A stretch of 60,104 nucleotides of DNA from DATBSK01 sp964532485 (GTDB lineage: Bacteria; Actinomycetota; Acidimicrobiia; IMCC26256; PALSA-555). The stretch covers positions 1 to 60,104 of the forward strand of contig CAZHKE010000017.1 in the NCBI GenBank assembly GCA_964532485.1, written 5' to 3'. The notes below the pieces were generated by a model. That model did not search any database and had not been told where the DNA came from. It worked only from the letters and a program-made list of their open reading frames with translations. The position numbers were made by a program, and so were the translations under genes. Positions within the stretch are counted from its first letter, which is position 1. Every line of letters starts with the position of its first letter. Shown piece by piece: positions 8,765 to 17,115 of this stretch.

Positions 8765-9416
8765 TCGCCGGGGACCCCGCGTTCGAGTCGGCGTCCGTCG
8801 ACACTGATCCGGCGCGCTCGGCGGTCGCGCGCGCCTCCTCGAGCAGCCCGAGCACCACCACGTGCGCACCCGCGCCGACGCCGAGGGTCCAGTAGCGCCA
8901 GAACCAGCGCCGGGCGCGCGCGTCGGTCGCGGCCGTGCGCATCACCGCCGTCAGCTGTGACCTCCCGGGCCCGAGCTCCTCGGCCGACAGCGCGTACACG
9001 GTCTTGGCGTAGCCGGGCCGTGAGAACGCCCGGAACCCGTCGAGGTCGGGGACGTCGACGTAGCGGATCACCGGCCGCCAGAACGCGCCGACGAGCCCGA
9101 GCGCGAGGTCGTGCGGGCCCTCGCCGAGCAGGACCCAGCCGCCGTCGCCCATCGGGAGCGTCGTCGTGTCGCGCAGCGTGAGCCGCTCGGGTGGCGCCGC
9201 GGGTCGACGCCCATGGGCGAGCTCGGAGACGATCTCGGGGAGCGCGCGTATCGCACCGAGCAGGCCGACGAGCGGCCGCCGCCTGCCGACCTGGATCAGG
9301 TCGGTGGCGAGGAGCGCGTCCCACGTCGTGGCGACGTCGGCATCGACGACCACCGCGACAGCGTCGGACACGTCGTACACGGGGAGGACGTCGTCGACGA
9401 GCCGCTGCTCCGACAC
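8757..9416 (-). CDS. hypothetical protein, SRPBCC-like
   Basis: A 219-residue protein. The pattern AVVVDADVATTWDALLATDL near the start, an internal TTLPMGDGGWVLLGEGPHDLALG segment and a Y-A-K-T-V-Y strand fit a START/SRPBCC ligand-binding fold used by many coenzyme and polyketide proteins, but the match is weak. The C-terminus has one hydrophobic stretch. The GTG at 9416 is supported by a TACCGT -10 element six nt upstream. Its 3' end overlaps the convergent cupredoxin gene by 8 bp. Confidence 0.55.
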   Translation of the reverse strand: MSEQRLVDDVLPVYDVSDAVAVVVDADVATTWDALLATDLIQVGRRRPLVGLLGAIRALPEIVSELAHGRRPAAPPERLTLRDTTTLPMGDGGWVLLGEGPHDLALGLVGAFWRPVIRYVDVPDLDGFRAFSRPGYAKTVYALSAEELGPGRSQLTAVMRTAATDARARRWFWRYWTLGVGAGAHVVVLGLLEEARATAERAGSVSTDADSNAGSPAIS

Positions 9417-9422
9417 CCGACC

Positions 9423-9428
9423 ACGGTA
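9423..9428 (-). promoter_or_regulatory. -10 element of leaderless promoter
   Basis: TACCGT on the minus strand, six nt before the GTG at 9416. Confidence 0.45.
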
Positions 9429-9512
9429 CGCGAGCAGGGGGACGCGCCGGAAGGGACCTACGTCACTGGCGACGCGGGCGGTTCGCCCCTCCGACCGAGG
9501 GCGGACCCCCTT

Positions 9513-9518
9513 TACACT
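9513..9518 (+). promoter_or_regulatory. -10 element of leaderless promoter, response regulator
   Basis: TACACT, six nt before the GTG at 9525, so transcription should begin at or next to the start codon. Confidence 0.5.
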
Positions 9519-9524
9519 CCGGGC

Positions 9525-10190
9525 GTGACGGAACCCGTGCGTGTGTTCCTGCTCGACGACCACGAGGTCGTGCGGCGGGGCCTGCGCGAGCTGCTGGGGA
9601 CCGAGCCCGACATCGAGGTCGTGGGCGAGGCGAGCACCGCGGAGGAGGCGCTGGCTCGCGTTGCGCCCGCCGCGCCGGGCGTCGCCGTCCTCGACGTGCG
9701 GTTGCCCGACGGCGACGGGGTGGAGGTGTGCCGCGAGATCAGGTCGCGTCACCCCGAGATCAGCTGCCTCATCCTGACGTCGTTCTCCGACGACGAGGCC
9801 CTGTTCCAGGCGATCATGGCCGGCGCGTCGGGCTACCTGCTGAAGCAGATCCGCGGCACCGACCTGGTCGACGCGGTGCGCCGGGTGGCCGGCGGCGAGT
9901 CGCTCCTCGACCCGAAGGTCACCGCGCGCGTGCTCGAGCGCATCCGGCAGGGTCCCGAGACCGACGAGCGCCTCGCACGCCTCACCGACCAGGAGCGCCG
10001 CATCCTCGATCTCATCGCCGAGGGTCTGACGAACCGCCAGATCGCCGAGCAGGTCCACCTGGCCGAGAAGACCGTCAAGAACTACGTGTCGAACCTGCTC
10101 TCGAAGCTCGGCATGGAGCGACGGACCCAGGCGGCCGTCTTCGCCGCCGGGCTGCGGCACGAGCCCGGGCGCGACTCCGCCCCGGGCTGA
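9525..10190 (+). CDS. DevR/NarL family response regulator
   Basis: A 221-residue two-component regulator. The receiver domain has the acidic pocket DDH, the phosphoacceptor Asp in AVLDVRLPDGDG, the switch Thr/Ser in LILTSF and the Lys in YLLKQI. The LuxR-type HTH (about 148-205) reads LTDQERRILDLIAEGLTNRQIAEQ and continues AEKTVKNYVSNLL. The sequence closely parallels mycobacterial DevR/DosR, the hypoxia/NO regulator, including the tail KLGMERRTQAAVFA. It converges on the histidine kinase at 10197, the likely partner. Confidence 0.9.
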   Translation: MTEPVRVFLLDDHEVVRRGLRELLGTEPDIEVVGEASTAEEALARVAPAAPGVAVLDVRLPDGDGVEVCREIRSRHPEISCLILTSFSDDEALFQAIMAGASGYLLKQIRGTDLVDAVRRVAGGESLLDPKVTARVLERIRQGPETDERLARLTDQERRILDLIAEGLTNRQIAEQVHLAEKTVKNYVSNLLSKLGMERRTQAAVFAAGLRHEPGRDSAPG

Positions 10191-10196
10191 GGCACG

Positions 10197-11309
10197 TCAC
10201 CGGTTCGGGACGCGCCACTCCGCGACGGTCCCGCCGGTGGGGCGAGCCTCGATGGTGAACGTGCCGCCGAGCTCGGCGGCCCGGTCGGCCAGGTTCCGGA
10301 GGCCCTGGCCGGCCGAGGGCTCGGCGAGCTCGATCCCGCGGCCGTCGTCGGCCACCCGAACGAGCAGATCGTCGCCCGCTTCGACCGACACCTCGATCGT
10401 CTTCGCGCCGGCGTGGCGCCCGACGTTGCTCACCAGCTCGCGCAGCACCGGGAGCGCGGCGGCGACGACACGATCGGAAGTGGTGTCGAGCACGCCCTCG
10501 AAGCGGAGGCGCGGGTCGCTGGGCAGAGCCACGCGCGCCTCGCCGAGGATGCGCAGGATCTGCTCGCGGAACCCCGGACCGCGGCTGCTCCCGGGCGCCA
10601 GGCCGTAGATCGAGGTCCGCAGGTCGCGGATCGCCTCGTCGAGCTCGTCGACCAGCGCCTCGATCCGTGGGGCCGCCTCGTGGTCTCGCCCGATCGTCGA
10701 CGCGATGCCCTGCAGGGACATGCCCACCGCGAACAGCCGCTGCACGACCGTGTCGTGGAGGTCGCGGGCGATCCGCTCTCGATCGTCGAGGAGCGTCAGC
10801 TCCAGTGCCGCCTCGCGCAGCTGCTCGTCTGCCTGGGCCCGCTCGCTCACGTCGCGCACGGCGGCGACGGTGAAGACGTCGGGACCCGAGCGCAGCGGGC
10901 TGAGGCTCACCTCCACCGGGAACTCGGTGCCGTCCGCCCGTGACGCGCAGAGCACGAGGCCCGTCCCCATCGGGCGCGTCTTCGGATCCTCGAGAAAGGT
11001 CGCCCGGTGGCCGCGATGCGGTTCTCGCAAGCGCGGCGGCAGCAGGTCCTCGACGGTCCGCGAGAGCAGGTCGGCGCGGCCGCGACCGAAGAGGTGCTCG
11101 CTCTGGCGGTTCACCAGGACGAGGTGGCCCTCGGCGTCGGACACGACGATCGCGTCGGGCGCAGCGTCGACCAGCTCCCGGAGCGCGTCGTGGCTCAGCC
11201 CTTCGTCGATGGGCGGGACGGTACCAGTCGGGTTTCGCGGGGACGGGTGAGGCGGGCCGAAGGTCCCGTCGACTCGTGACCGGCGGCACTCGCGACGGGT
11301 CCGAGGCAT
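10197..11309 (-). CDS. PAS-domain sensor histidine kinase (DevS-type kinase core)
   Basis: Sensor of the HisKA_3 class. A PAS domain (LRELVDAAPDAIVVSDAEGH to AAVRDVSERAQ) precedes a dimerisation helix with the phospho-His in RIARDLHDTVVQRLF, then a HATPase domain with N-box ELVSNVGRHA and G-box DDGRGIELAE. There is no GAF haem domain as in DevS/DosT, so oxygen sensing by haem is not evident. The start is uncertain. ATG 11309 gives a Pro/Arg-rich leader, while a TACCGT element lies 7 nt before an in-frame ATC at 11210, just ahead of the PAS domain. It probably phosphorylates the adjacent DevR-like regulator. Confidence 0.85.
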   Translation of the reverse strand: MPRTRRECRRSRVDGTFGPPHPSPRNPTGTVPPIDEGLSHDALRELVDAAPDAIVVSDAEGHLVLVNRQSEHLFGRGRADLLSRTVEDLLPPRLREPHRGHRATFLEDPKTRPMGTGLVLCASRADGTEFPVEVSLSPLRSGPDVFTVAAVRDVSERAQADEQLREAALELTLLDDRERIARDLHDTVVQRLFAVGMSLQGIASTIGRDHEAAPRIEALVDELDEAIRDLRTSIYGLAPGSSRGPGFREQILRILGEARVALPSDPRLRFEGVLDTTSDRVVAAALPVLRELVSNVGRHAGAKTIEVSVEAGDDLLVRVADDGRGIELAEPSAGQGLRNLADRAAELGGTFTIEARPTGGTVAEWRVPNR

Positions 11310-11376
11310 CGACACGATGTGACCTGGAGGCTCGACGAGACTGGAGGTGGGCCGTGGGGGGACGGCCGCGGAAGCG

Positions 11377-11928
11377 ATGACACCTTCGGCGCGCATCCTG
11401 GTGGGCTTCCACAGCTCCCAGGGCCAGACCCCGAAGATCGCCGAGCACATCGGCGACATCCTCATCTTGCGCGGGGCGCGAGTCGACGTGGTCGACGCCG
11501 GCGCCGAGCGGACGCCGGATGCGTACGACGGTGTCGTCCTGGGCGACTCGATCCACATGGGCCATCACAGCTCGACGCTCGTGGAGTGGCTTCGTCGTCA
11601 CGCCGCCGATCTCGGTCGGCGCCGCACCGCGCTGTACCAGGTGAGCGTCGTGTCTGAGAACCCGGACTCCGAGCACGCCGCCGCGGAGCGGCTCGTCCTG
11701 GCGTTGCGAGACCAGACCGGGTTCGCGCCCGACGTGGTCGCGATGTTCGCAGGCGCGCCCGCGTCCACGAGGTACGAATGGCTCACCCGTCGCGTGCTGG
11801 GGACGACAGACACCTCTTGCGGGCACGAGTACACCGACTGGGCCGACGTGGAGCACTTCGCGAGTGGGTTCTACGAGCTGGTCGCGGCACGGCCCGGTCG
11901 AGCCGCGGGCGACGGCGCCACCTCGTGA
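11377..11928 (+). CDS. flavodoxin-domain protein (HemG-like)
   Basis: A 183-residue FMN-binding flavodoxin-like protein. The phosphate loop is GFHSSQGQTPKIAEHIG, followed by DGVVLGDSIHMGHHSS and the second FMN loop around LYQVSVVSENPDS. This arrangement resembles the HemG/protoporphyrinogen oxidase-like flavodoxins and the menaquinone-dependent group. It would transfer electrons in the cytosol. The ATG at 11377 begins right before the first strand (ARILVGF). It is divergent from the sensor kinase and so may belong to the DevR-type regulon, which is inferred from position only. Confidence 0.8.
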   Translation: MTPSARILVGFHSSQGQTPKIAEHIGDILILRGARVDVVDAGAERTPDAYDGVVLGDSIHMGHHSSTLVEWLRRHAADLGRRRTALYQVSVVSENPDSEHAAAERLVLALRDQTGFAPDVVAMFAGAPASTRYEWLTRRVLGTTDTSCGHEYTDWADVEHFASGFYELVAARPGRAAGDGATS

Positions 11929-11989
11929 AGATGCTGCTTCGCATCGAGCACCACGACAAGATCTCGGAGGCGCTCGTGCCCCGCCGCCG

Positions 11990-11995
11990 TACACT
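11990..11995 (+). promoter_or_regulatory. -10 element of leaderless promoter
   Basis: TACACT, six nt before the ATG at 12002. It is the same hexamer as the one before the response regulator. Confidence 0.5.
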
Positions 11996-12001
11996 GCAGC
12001 C

Positions 12002-12445
12002 ATGACGAGCGGCCCGATGCGCGAGCTGTCGTATCAGGAGTGTCTCGACCTCCTGCGCGTCGAGCACATCGGGCGCATCGGCGTGGTGATCGACGACCAG
12101 GTGTACGTGCTCCCGGTCAACTTTCGCCTGGTCGAGACGAGCGCCGTCACGTGGATCGCCATCCGCACGCGGCCCGGCAACGTGCTGGACCACCCCGGTC
12201 GGCGTGTCGCCTTCGAGATCGACGGCTTCGACGAGGCTCGCCGGCACGGTTGGTCGGTGCTGGTCCGCGGGACCCTCCAGCGGGTCGACCCCGACGCGGC
12301 CGACTTCGGTGAGCGATTCGACCCCGCGCCCTGGATCGAGGACGAGCGCGAGAGCTGGCTGGTGATCGACCCATACGCCATCACCGGGCGCCTGCTTCCC
12401 GGCATGCAGCCGACCTGGGCGTTCGTGACGGAGGCGTACCTGTAG
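12002..12445 (+). CDS. pyridoxamine 5'-phosphate oxidase-like flavin/F420 protein
   Basis: A 147-residue split-barrel protein. The family signature is MRELSYQECLDLLRVEHIGRIG, VYVLPVNF, IAIRTRPGNVLDHP and VAFEIDGFD. Such proteins bind FMN or F420 and act as small reductases or oxidases; in mycobacteria several relatives are induced under hypoxia by DevR. The neighbouring DevR-like regulator and flavodoxin fit that picture. The substrate is unknown. The ATG at 12002 is supported by a TACACT element six nt upstream. Confidence 0.85.
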   Translation: MTSGPMRELSYQECLDLLRVEHIGRIGVVIDDQVYVLPVNFRLVETSAVTWIAIRTRPGNVLDHPGRRVAFEIDGFDEARRHGWSVLVRGTLQRVDPDAADFGERFDPAPWIEDERESWLVIDPYAITGRLLPGMQPTWAFVTEAYL

Positions 12446-12545
12446 CGGTCCGGCACGTCCGGCCAGTCGGCAGCGTTCTGCCCGTCACACCCCTCGGCTA
12501 CCGTGCGTGAACCCGAGATCGTCGAGAGCCAGGGAGCACAACGAG

Positions 12546-13337
12546 ATGCCGGAGCGCACCGAGTACGCGCCGGGGACGCCGTCGTGGATCGACCTCGCCA
12601 CGCCCGACCCCGCCGCCAGCCAGCAGTTCTACGGATCGCTCTTCGGGTGGAGCTTCGACGACCAGGACACGGGCAACCCCGAGATGCCCTACACGATCGC
12701 GACCCAGCGCGGGAAGTCCGTCGCCGGGATGATGAAGCTCAGCCCCGACATGGCCGCCGCGGGCATGCCACCGGTGTGGAGCACCTACGTCACCGTCGCC
12801 GACGTCGACGCCGCGACCAAGAAGGCCAAGGACCTGGGTGCCACCGTGCTGTCCGAGCCCATGGACGTGATGAGCGCCGGTCGCATGGCGGTGCTCTCGG
12901 ACCCGCAAGGCGCGGTGTTCTGCCTCTGGCAGGCGAAGGACCAGATCGGCGCCGAGATCGTGAACGAGCCGGTGTCGCTGTGCTGGAACGAGCTCATCAC
13001 GCCGGACGTCGAGGGCTCGAAGACGTTCTACCGTGGTCTGTTCGGCTGGAGCCCCCAGACGGCCCCGATGGGTGACGGACCCGAGTACACCGTGTGGCAG
13101 CTCGGCGAGACCGGCATCGGCGGCGCGATGCCCCCGCCGATGGAGGGCATGCCCCCGTTCTGGGGCGTCTACTTCGCGGTCGGCGACACCGACGCCACGG
13201 TCGCCACGGCGAAGGAGCTCGGCGCGACGGTCCTCGCGGAGCCGATGGACCTGCCCGACGTCGGGCGCATGGCCGCGCTCACCGATCCGCAGGGCGCCGC
13301 GTTCAGCATCATCAAGAACGCTCAGCCGACGACGTAG
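12546..13337 (+). CDS. two-domain VOC (glyoxalase-like) protein
   Basis: A 263-residue protein of two tandem vicinal-oxygen-chelate modules. Module one starts SWIDLATPDPAASQQFYGSLFGW and ends VLSDPQGAVFCLWQ. Module two repeats the pattern from CWNELITPDVEGSKTFYRGLFGW to ALTDPQGAAFSI. The paired betaalphabetabetabeta modules form one metal site. This subfamily includes antibiotic-hydroxylase-like proteins, but the reaction is not known here. The ATG has an AGGGAG ribosome site upstream, and a TACCGT hexamer at 12499-12504 could drive a short-leader transcript. Confidence 0.88.
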   Translation: MPERTEYAPGTPSWIDLATPDPAASQQFYGSLFGWSFDDQDTGNPEMPYTIATQRGKSVAGMMKLSPDMAAAGMPPVWSTYVTVADVDAATKKAKDLGATVLSEPMDVMSAGRMAVLSDPQGAVFCLWQAKDQIGAEIVNEPVSLCWNELITPDVEGSKTFYRGLFGWSPQTAPMGDGPEYTVWQLGETGIGGAMPPPMEGMPPFWGVYFAVGDTDATVATAKELGATVLAEPMDLPDVGRMAALTDPQGAAFSIIKNAQPTT

Positions 13338-13340
13338 CCG

Positions 13341-13877
13341 TCAGGCGCGGCGCTCCACACCGGAGATCCGATCGATGCCGTAGAGCAGCACCTCGCGGCC
13401 GTTGAGGTCGAACGTGCCCTCCGGGGTCTCGCCGAGCCGCTCGGCGACCCGGACCGACGCGACGTTCTCCGCTGCGATGACGCTGATCACGTGGTCGACG
13501 CCGAGGACCTCCCACGCGTACCTCAGCGCCGCTCGCCCGGCCTCGGTCGCGTACCCCCGACCCCAGGTGTCACGGGCCAGCATCCAGCCGACCTCGAGCC
13601 CGGGCCAGCCCTCGGGCTGGTGCAATCCGACGCGCCCGATGAAGCACCGGGTGTCGCGCTCCTCGACCGCCCACATGCCGAAGCCGCGCAGCTGCCAGTG
13701 GCCGACGAACATCGCCATCTGGCGCCACGAGTCAGCGCGACTCAGCGTCGACCCGTCACCCATGTGGCGCATGACCTCGGGGTCGGCGCACATCGCCGCG
13801 TACGCGTCGAGGTCGTCGTCGTGCCACGACCGCATCGACAAGCGAGGTGTGTCGAGCAGCGGCACCTCGACGGTCAC
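13341..13877 (-). CDS. GNAT acetyltransferase (RimJ/RimL type)
   Basis: A 178-residue acetyl-CoA-dependent N-acetyltransferase. It opens LLDTPRLSMRSWHDDDLDAYAAM, and has the acetyl-CoA loop in ARDTWGRGYATEAGRAAL and the C-terminal strand NVASVRVAERLG. This subgroup modifies N-termini of ribosomal proteins or small amines; the substrate is unknown. The GTG at 13877 starts 2 bp after the stop of the small lipoprotein gene, so it is the last gene of a citrate synthase-lipoprotein-GNAT operon. Confidence 0.85.
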   Translation of the reverse strand: MTVEVPLLDTPRLSMRSWHDDDLDAYAAMCADPEVMRHMGDGSTLSRADSWRQMAMFVGHWQLRGFGMWAVEERDTRCFIGRVGLHQPEGWPGLEVGWMLARDTWGRGYATEAGRAALRYAWEVLGVDHVISVIAAENVASVRVAERLGETPEGTFDLNGREVLLYGIDRISGVERRA

Positions 13878-13879
13878 GG

Positions 13880-14155
13880 CTACTGCGACGGCAGTGACGT
13901 CGTCGTGGTGTCGTCGACGAGCGGGAGACCGGTGTCCGGATCCGTCGCCGGGGTCAACAGCGCGACCTCCTCGCGCAGCGACTGCACCTCCCGGCGCAGC
14001 TGGTGCACCTCGAGGCGGAGCTTGGCGACCTGGGGACTGAGATCGTCGAGCTTGGTCACCGCGCCCGAGTCGTCCTTCGAGTCGGCACAGGCGGCACCCG
14101 TCAGACCGAGCATCACCGCGCAGACCGCGGCGATTGCCGCGTGCCGGGCGCTCAC
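13880..14155 (-). CDS. small coiled-coil lipoprotein
   Basis: A 91-residue exported protein. The N-terminal signal peptide ends in the lipobox LTGAAC, and the mature part contains a predicted coiled coil (about residues 35-62: leucine-spaced VAKLRLEVHQLRREVQSL) and a Thr-rich tail. The GTG start overlaps the TGA stop of citrate synthase (GTGA), indicating translational coupling. The role is unknown; it may be a small envelope tether. An upstream ATG at 14257 would add a Pro/Arg leader and is rejected. Confidence 0.7.
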   Translation of the reverse strand: MSARHAAIAAVCAVMLGLTGAACADSKDDSGAVTKLDDLSPQVAKLRLEVHQLRREVQSLREEVALLTPATDPDTGLPLVDDTTTTSLPSQ

Positions 14156-15702
14156 GCGGGCGGAGGGACCGGCTGCGGCGGCGGCGGTCCCACGTACTGG
14201 GCGCTCGGGCGGATGAGACGGTTGTCGGCCGCCTGCTCGAGGATGTGGACGGTCCAACCGATGACGCGGCTCGACGCGAACGTGGGTGTGAACATCTCAC
14301 GGGGCACGCCACATGCGTCCATGACCACGCCGGCGTAGAACTCGACGTTGGCGTAGAGCTTCCGGTCGGGCTTCAGCTCGGCGAGGATCTCCACGGCCCG
14401 CTGCTCGACGTACTTCGCCACGTCGAGCTTCGGTGCCTGGAGTCGCTCGGCCACCGAGCGCAACATGACGTTGCGGGGGTCATCCGTCTTGTAGACGCGG
14501 TGGCCGAAGCCCATCAGACGGTCGCCACGCTCGACGACGTCGCGAAGGTAGGCGTCGGCTCTCTCGACGGTGCCGATCGCGTCGATCGTGTCGAGCGCCC
14601 GGCTGGGCGCGCCGCCGTGCAGCGGTCCGGAGAGCGCGCCGATGCCACCGATGACCGCGGCCGCGAGGTCGGCGCCGGTCGAGGTGATCACGCGTGCGGT
14701 GAACGTCGACGCGTTGAAGCCGTGGTCGATGGTGGCGATCATGTACTGCTCGACGCCACGAGCGTGCTCGGGCGTCGGGATCTCGCCGAGCATCATGTAC
14801 AGGTAGTTGGCCGAGTGGGGGAGGTCGGGGTTCGGGTCGATGATCGACTGGCCACGCTGGAGGCGGGACAGCGCGCACAGCAGCGACGGCACCGCCGCGC
14901 AGACGCGCAACGCTTGGCGGCGCAGCTCGCTCGCGCCGACGTCGAGCGACGGCTGAAAGCCGAGTGACGCGCCGAGCAACGACACGGTGGTGCGAAGCAG
15001 GTCGAGCGGCGCGGCGTCGGGTGCCGCACGTACGATCTCGGGGAGCGCTGCCTTCACGTCGGCCGGGATCTCTCGCAGCGGGCGGATCTCCGCGTCGAAC
15101 GCCGACCGCTGGGCCCGATCGGGGAGCTGACCCTCGAACAGCAGGTACCAGACGTCTTCGATCGAACGCGTCTCGGCCAGGTCGATCGCGTTGTACTGCC
15201 GGTAGTGGTAGAAGCCCTCGAGGCCGCGGACGTCGCCGATGGTGGTCTCCGCGACGACGACGCCCTCGAGGCCGCGCGGCACGTCGTGCGCGAGCTTGTC
15301 GGCCGGCTGGATCTGCGCCAAGCGCATGAGGTCGCGCATCGACACGACGCCGATGAGACACTCTTCCTCGACCACCGGGATGTGCCGGTAGCCGTGCTCG
15401 GCGAGTCTCGCGAACGCCTGGGTGACCTCCACATCGGGTGCCACCGAGTCGGGATCGGGCGTCATCCAGTCGGCGACGGACGCGGACCCGGTGTCGTCGG
15501 CGACGATCCTCACGAGGTCGCGTTCGGTGAGGATCCCGACGGGACGGCTGCCGTCGACGACGACCACCGACCCGACGCGCTGCGCGTGCATGCGATCGGC
15601 GGCCGCGGCGACGGTCTCGTCGGCAGTCGCGGTCACCGGCGGGTGGCTCATGATCTCGCCGACAGTGCGCGGTCCCGCGGTCGTGCTCGCGGCTGCGGTC
15701 AT
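14152..15702 (-). CDS. citrate synthase with N-terminal CBS pair
   Basis: A 516-residue fusion. Residues about 14-133 form two CBS motifs (GEIMSHPPVTATADETVAA; LTERDLVRIV; WMTPDPDSV; VVSMRDLMRLA), an adenine-nucleotide sensing module. The rest is a type II-like citrate synthase with GLEGVVVAETTI, the catalytic His in GALSGPLHGGA, the His in MGFGHRVYK and the Asp in EFYAGVVMDACG. It condenses oxaloacetate and acetyl-CoA, or may be a 2-methylcitrate synthase. The CBS pair suggests direct energy-charge regulation. A TAGGAT -10 seven nt upstream supports a leaderless ATG at 15702. Confidence 0.9.
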   Translation of the reverse strand: MTAAASTTAGPRTVGEIMSHPPVTATADETVAAAADRMHAQRVGSVVVVDGSRPVGILTERDLVRIVADDTGSASVADWMTPDPDSVAPDVEVTQAFARLAEHGYRHIPVVEEECLIGVVSMRDLMRLAQIQPADKLAHDVPRGLEGVVVAETTIGDVRGLEGFYHYRQYNAIDLAETRSIEDVWYLLFEGQLPDRAQRSAFDAEIRPLREIPADVKAALPEIVRAAPDAAPLDLLRTTVSLLGASLGFQPSLDVGASELRRQALRVCAAVPSLLCALSRLQRGQSIIDPNPDLPHSANYLYMMLGEIPTPEHARGVEQYMIATIDHGFNASTFTARVITSTGADLAAAVIGGIGALSGPLHGGAPSRALDTIDAIGTVERADAYLRDVVERGDRLMGFGHRVYKTDDPRNVMLRSVAERLQAPKLDVAKYVEQRAVEILAELKPDRKLYANVEFYAGVVMDACGVPREMFTPTFASSRVIGWTVHILEQAADNRLIRPSAQYVGPPPPQPVPPPA

Positions 15703-15709
15703 GGGATCG

Positions 15710-15715
15710 ATCCTA
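15710..15715 (-). promoter_or_regulatory. -10 element overlapping a stop codon
   Basis: TAGGAT on the minus strand, seven nt before the citrate synthase ATG. Its first three bases are the TAG stop codon of the upstream enoyl-CoA hydratase gene. Confidence 0.5.
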
Positions 15716-16477
15716 CGTCGGTGCTCCGTGGCGACCCTCGCCGGCGGCGAAGCGGCGGACGCCGTCGCGCATCTCGGGGCTCGCCAGCGTGTCCGCGCCG
15801 AGCCGGTACTCGTTCGCGAGCGCGTCGTCGAGCGCCAGCCCCGCCTGCTCGTACACCGATCGCCGGTCGTTACGGAGGCAGCGCTGGGGGAGCGCGGCGA
15901 GCTCGCACGCGAGCGTGCAGGCGTCGTCGAGCGCGGAGCCCGGATCGGTGAGGCGGTTCGCAAGACCCATCTGCAGCGCCTCGTCGCCGGAGACGCCCCG
16001 GCCCGTGAGCACCAGGTCGAGCGCGTTGCTCGTCCCGATCAGTCGCGGGAGCCGGACGGTCCCACCGTCGATGAGCGGCACACCCCAACGGCGGCAGTAC
16101 ACGCCGAAGACCGCGTCGAGCGCGGCGACGCGCAGGTCGCACCACAGCGCCAGCTCCAGGCCTCCGGCCACCGCATACCCCTCGACGGCCGCGAGCACCG
16201 GCTTGTCGAGAAGCATGCGGGTCGGGCCCATCGGACCGTCGCCGTCGTCGGCCACACGATTCGAGCGACCGTCGAGCATCGCCGAGAGGTCGGCGCCCGC
16301 ACAGAACGTGCTCCCGGCGCCCGTGAGCACGGCGACGAGCGCATCGCCGTCGTCGGCGAACCCACGGAACGCGTCGGCGAGCGCGCTCGCCGTCGGGCCG
16401 TCGACCGCGTTGCGCACGTCGGGCCGGTCGATCGTGATGACGGTGACCGGTCCGTCCGACTCCGCGCGCACCGTCAT
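15713..16477 (-). CDS. enoyl-CoA hydratase/isomerase family protein
   Basis: A 254-residue crotonase-fold protein. The first strand pair VTVITIDRPDVRNAVDG, the oxyanion-hole loop GSTFCAGADLSAML and the second loop VEGYAVAGGLELALWCDLRV are all present. The usual catalytic Glu positions are not both obvious (WGVPLIDGGTVRLPRLIG has Asp-Gly-Gly), as in the enoyl-CoA hydratases that retain only one acid. It could act in fatty acid or aromatic acid breakdown. It overlaps the histidine phosphatase stop by 4 bp (ATGA). Confidence 0.88.
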   Translation of the reverse strand: MTVRAESDGPVTVITIDRPDVRNAVDGPTASALADAFRGFADDGDALVAVLTGAGSTFCAGADLSAMLDGRSNRVADDGDGPMGPTRMLLDKPVLAAVEGYAVAGGLELALWCDLRVAALDAVFGVYCRRWGVPLIDGGTVRLPRLIGTSNALDLVLTGRGVSGDEALQMGLANRLTDPGSALDDACTLACELAALPQRCLRNDRRSVYEQAGLALDDALANEYRLGADTLASPEMRDGVRRFAAGEGRHGAPT

Positions 16478-17115
16478 GACCGGGCGTCCTCCGCTCGCGA
16501 CGCGGTCCGCGCCGGCGGACTGCCCACCAGGTGCCCCGTCTCGTTGACGCTCGCGACGCTGCGATCGCCGCCACGCGACGCGTGCACGCGGCTGACCGAG
16601 GTGTACTCCGGATGGAACCACAGAAGCCGACCCAGTCCGAGCACGTGGGCCAGGTAGACGTTCACGACCCCGCCGTGCGAGACCGCGACGACGCGCCGGC
16701 CCGCGAAGCGGGCGATCAGCTCCTCCACCGCCGGGACGACCTGAGCCTGGAACTCGGCGGGGTCGACGCCGCCGACGTCGGTCCACCGACCCTCGATCGT
16801 CGCCTGCCACCGCTCGTCCTTGAGCTCGCGCAGCTCCTCGATCGGGATGTACTCGTCCGAGTGGGCGTCGTACTCGGAGATCCCCTCGACGATCTCGAGG
16901 TCGTGACCCAGCGCCTCCGCCACGTGCTCGGCCGTCTCGCGCGCCCGGCGCAGGGGACTCGAGACCACCGCGTCGGCGCCTTCGAACGCCAGCCACGCCG
17001 CGAGGCGAGCCGCCTGCTGGCGCCCGCGTACCGTGAGCCCGGGGTCGGCCGGTCCCCGGCCGTGACCGCCCTCGATGCGCACGGGCTCCGCATGCCGGAC
17101 CAGCAGCAGCTCCAC
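16474..17115 (-). CDS. histidine phosphatase (phosphoglycerate mutase-like)
   Basis: A 213-residue enzyme of the histidine phosphatase superfamily. The phosphohistidine is in LLLVRHAEPVR, the second Arg in SPLRRARETAEH, the acid in YDAHSDEYIP and the second catalytic His in VAVSHGGVVNVYL. It probably dephosphorylates a small metabolite or lipid head group. It starts with GTG at 17115 inside the first unit of a 90-bp tandem repeat that also carries its AAGGAG ribosome site, and its stop overlaps the start of the enoyl-CoA hydratase. Confidence 0.88.
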   Translation of the reverse strand: MELLLVRHAEPVRIEGGHGRGPADPGLTVRGRQQAARLAAWLAFEGADAVVSSPLRRARETAEHVAEALGHDLEIVEGISEYDAHSDEYIPIEELRELKDERWQATIEGRWTDVGGVDPAEFQAQVVPAVEELIARFAGRRVVAVSHGGVVNVYLAHVLGLGRLLWFHPEYTSVSRVHASRGGDRSVASVNETGHLVGSPPARTASRAEDARS

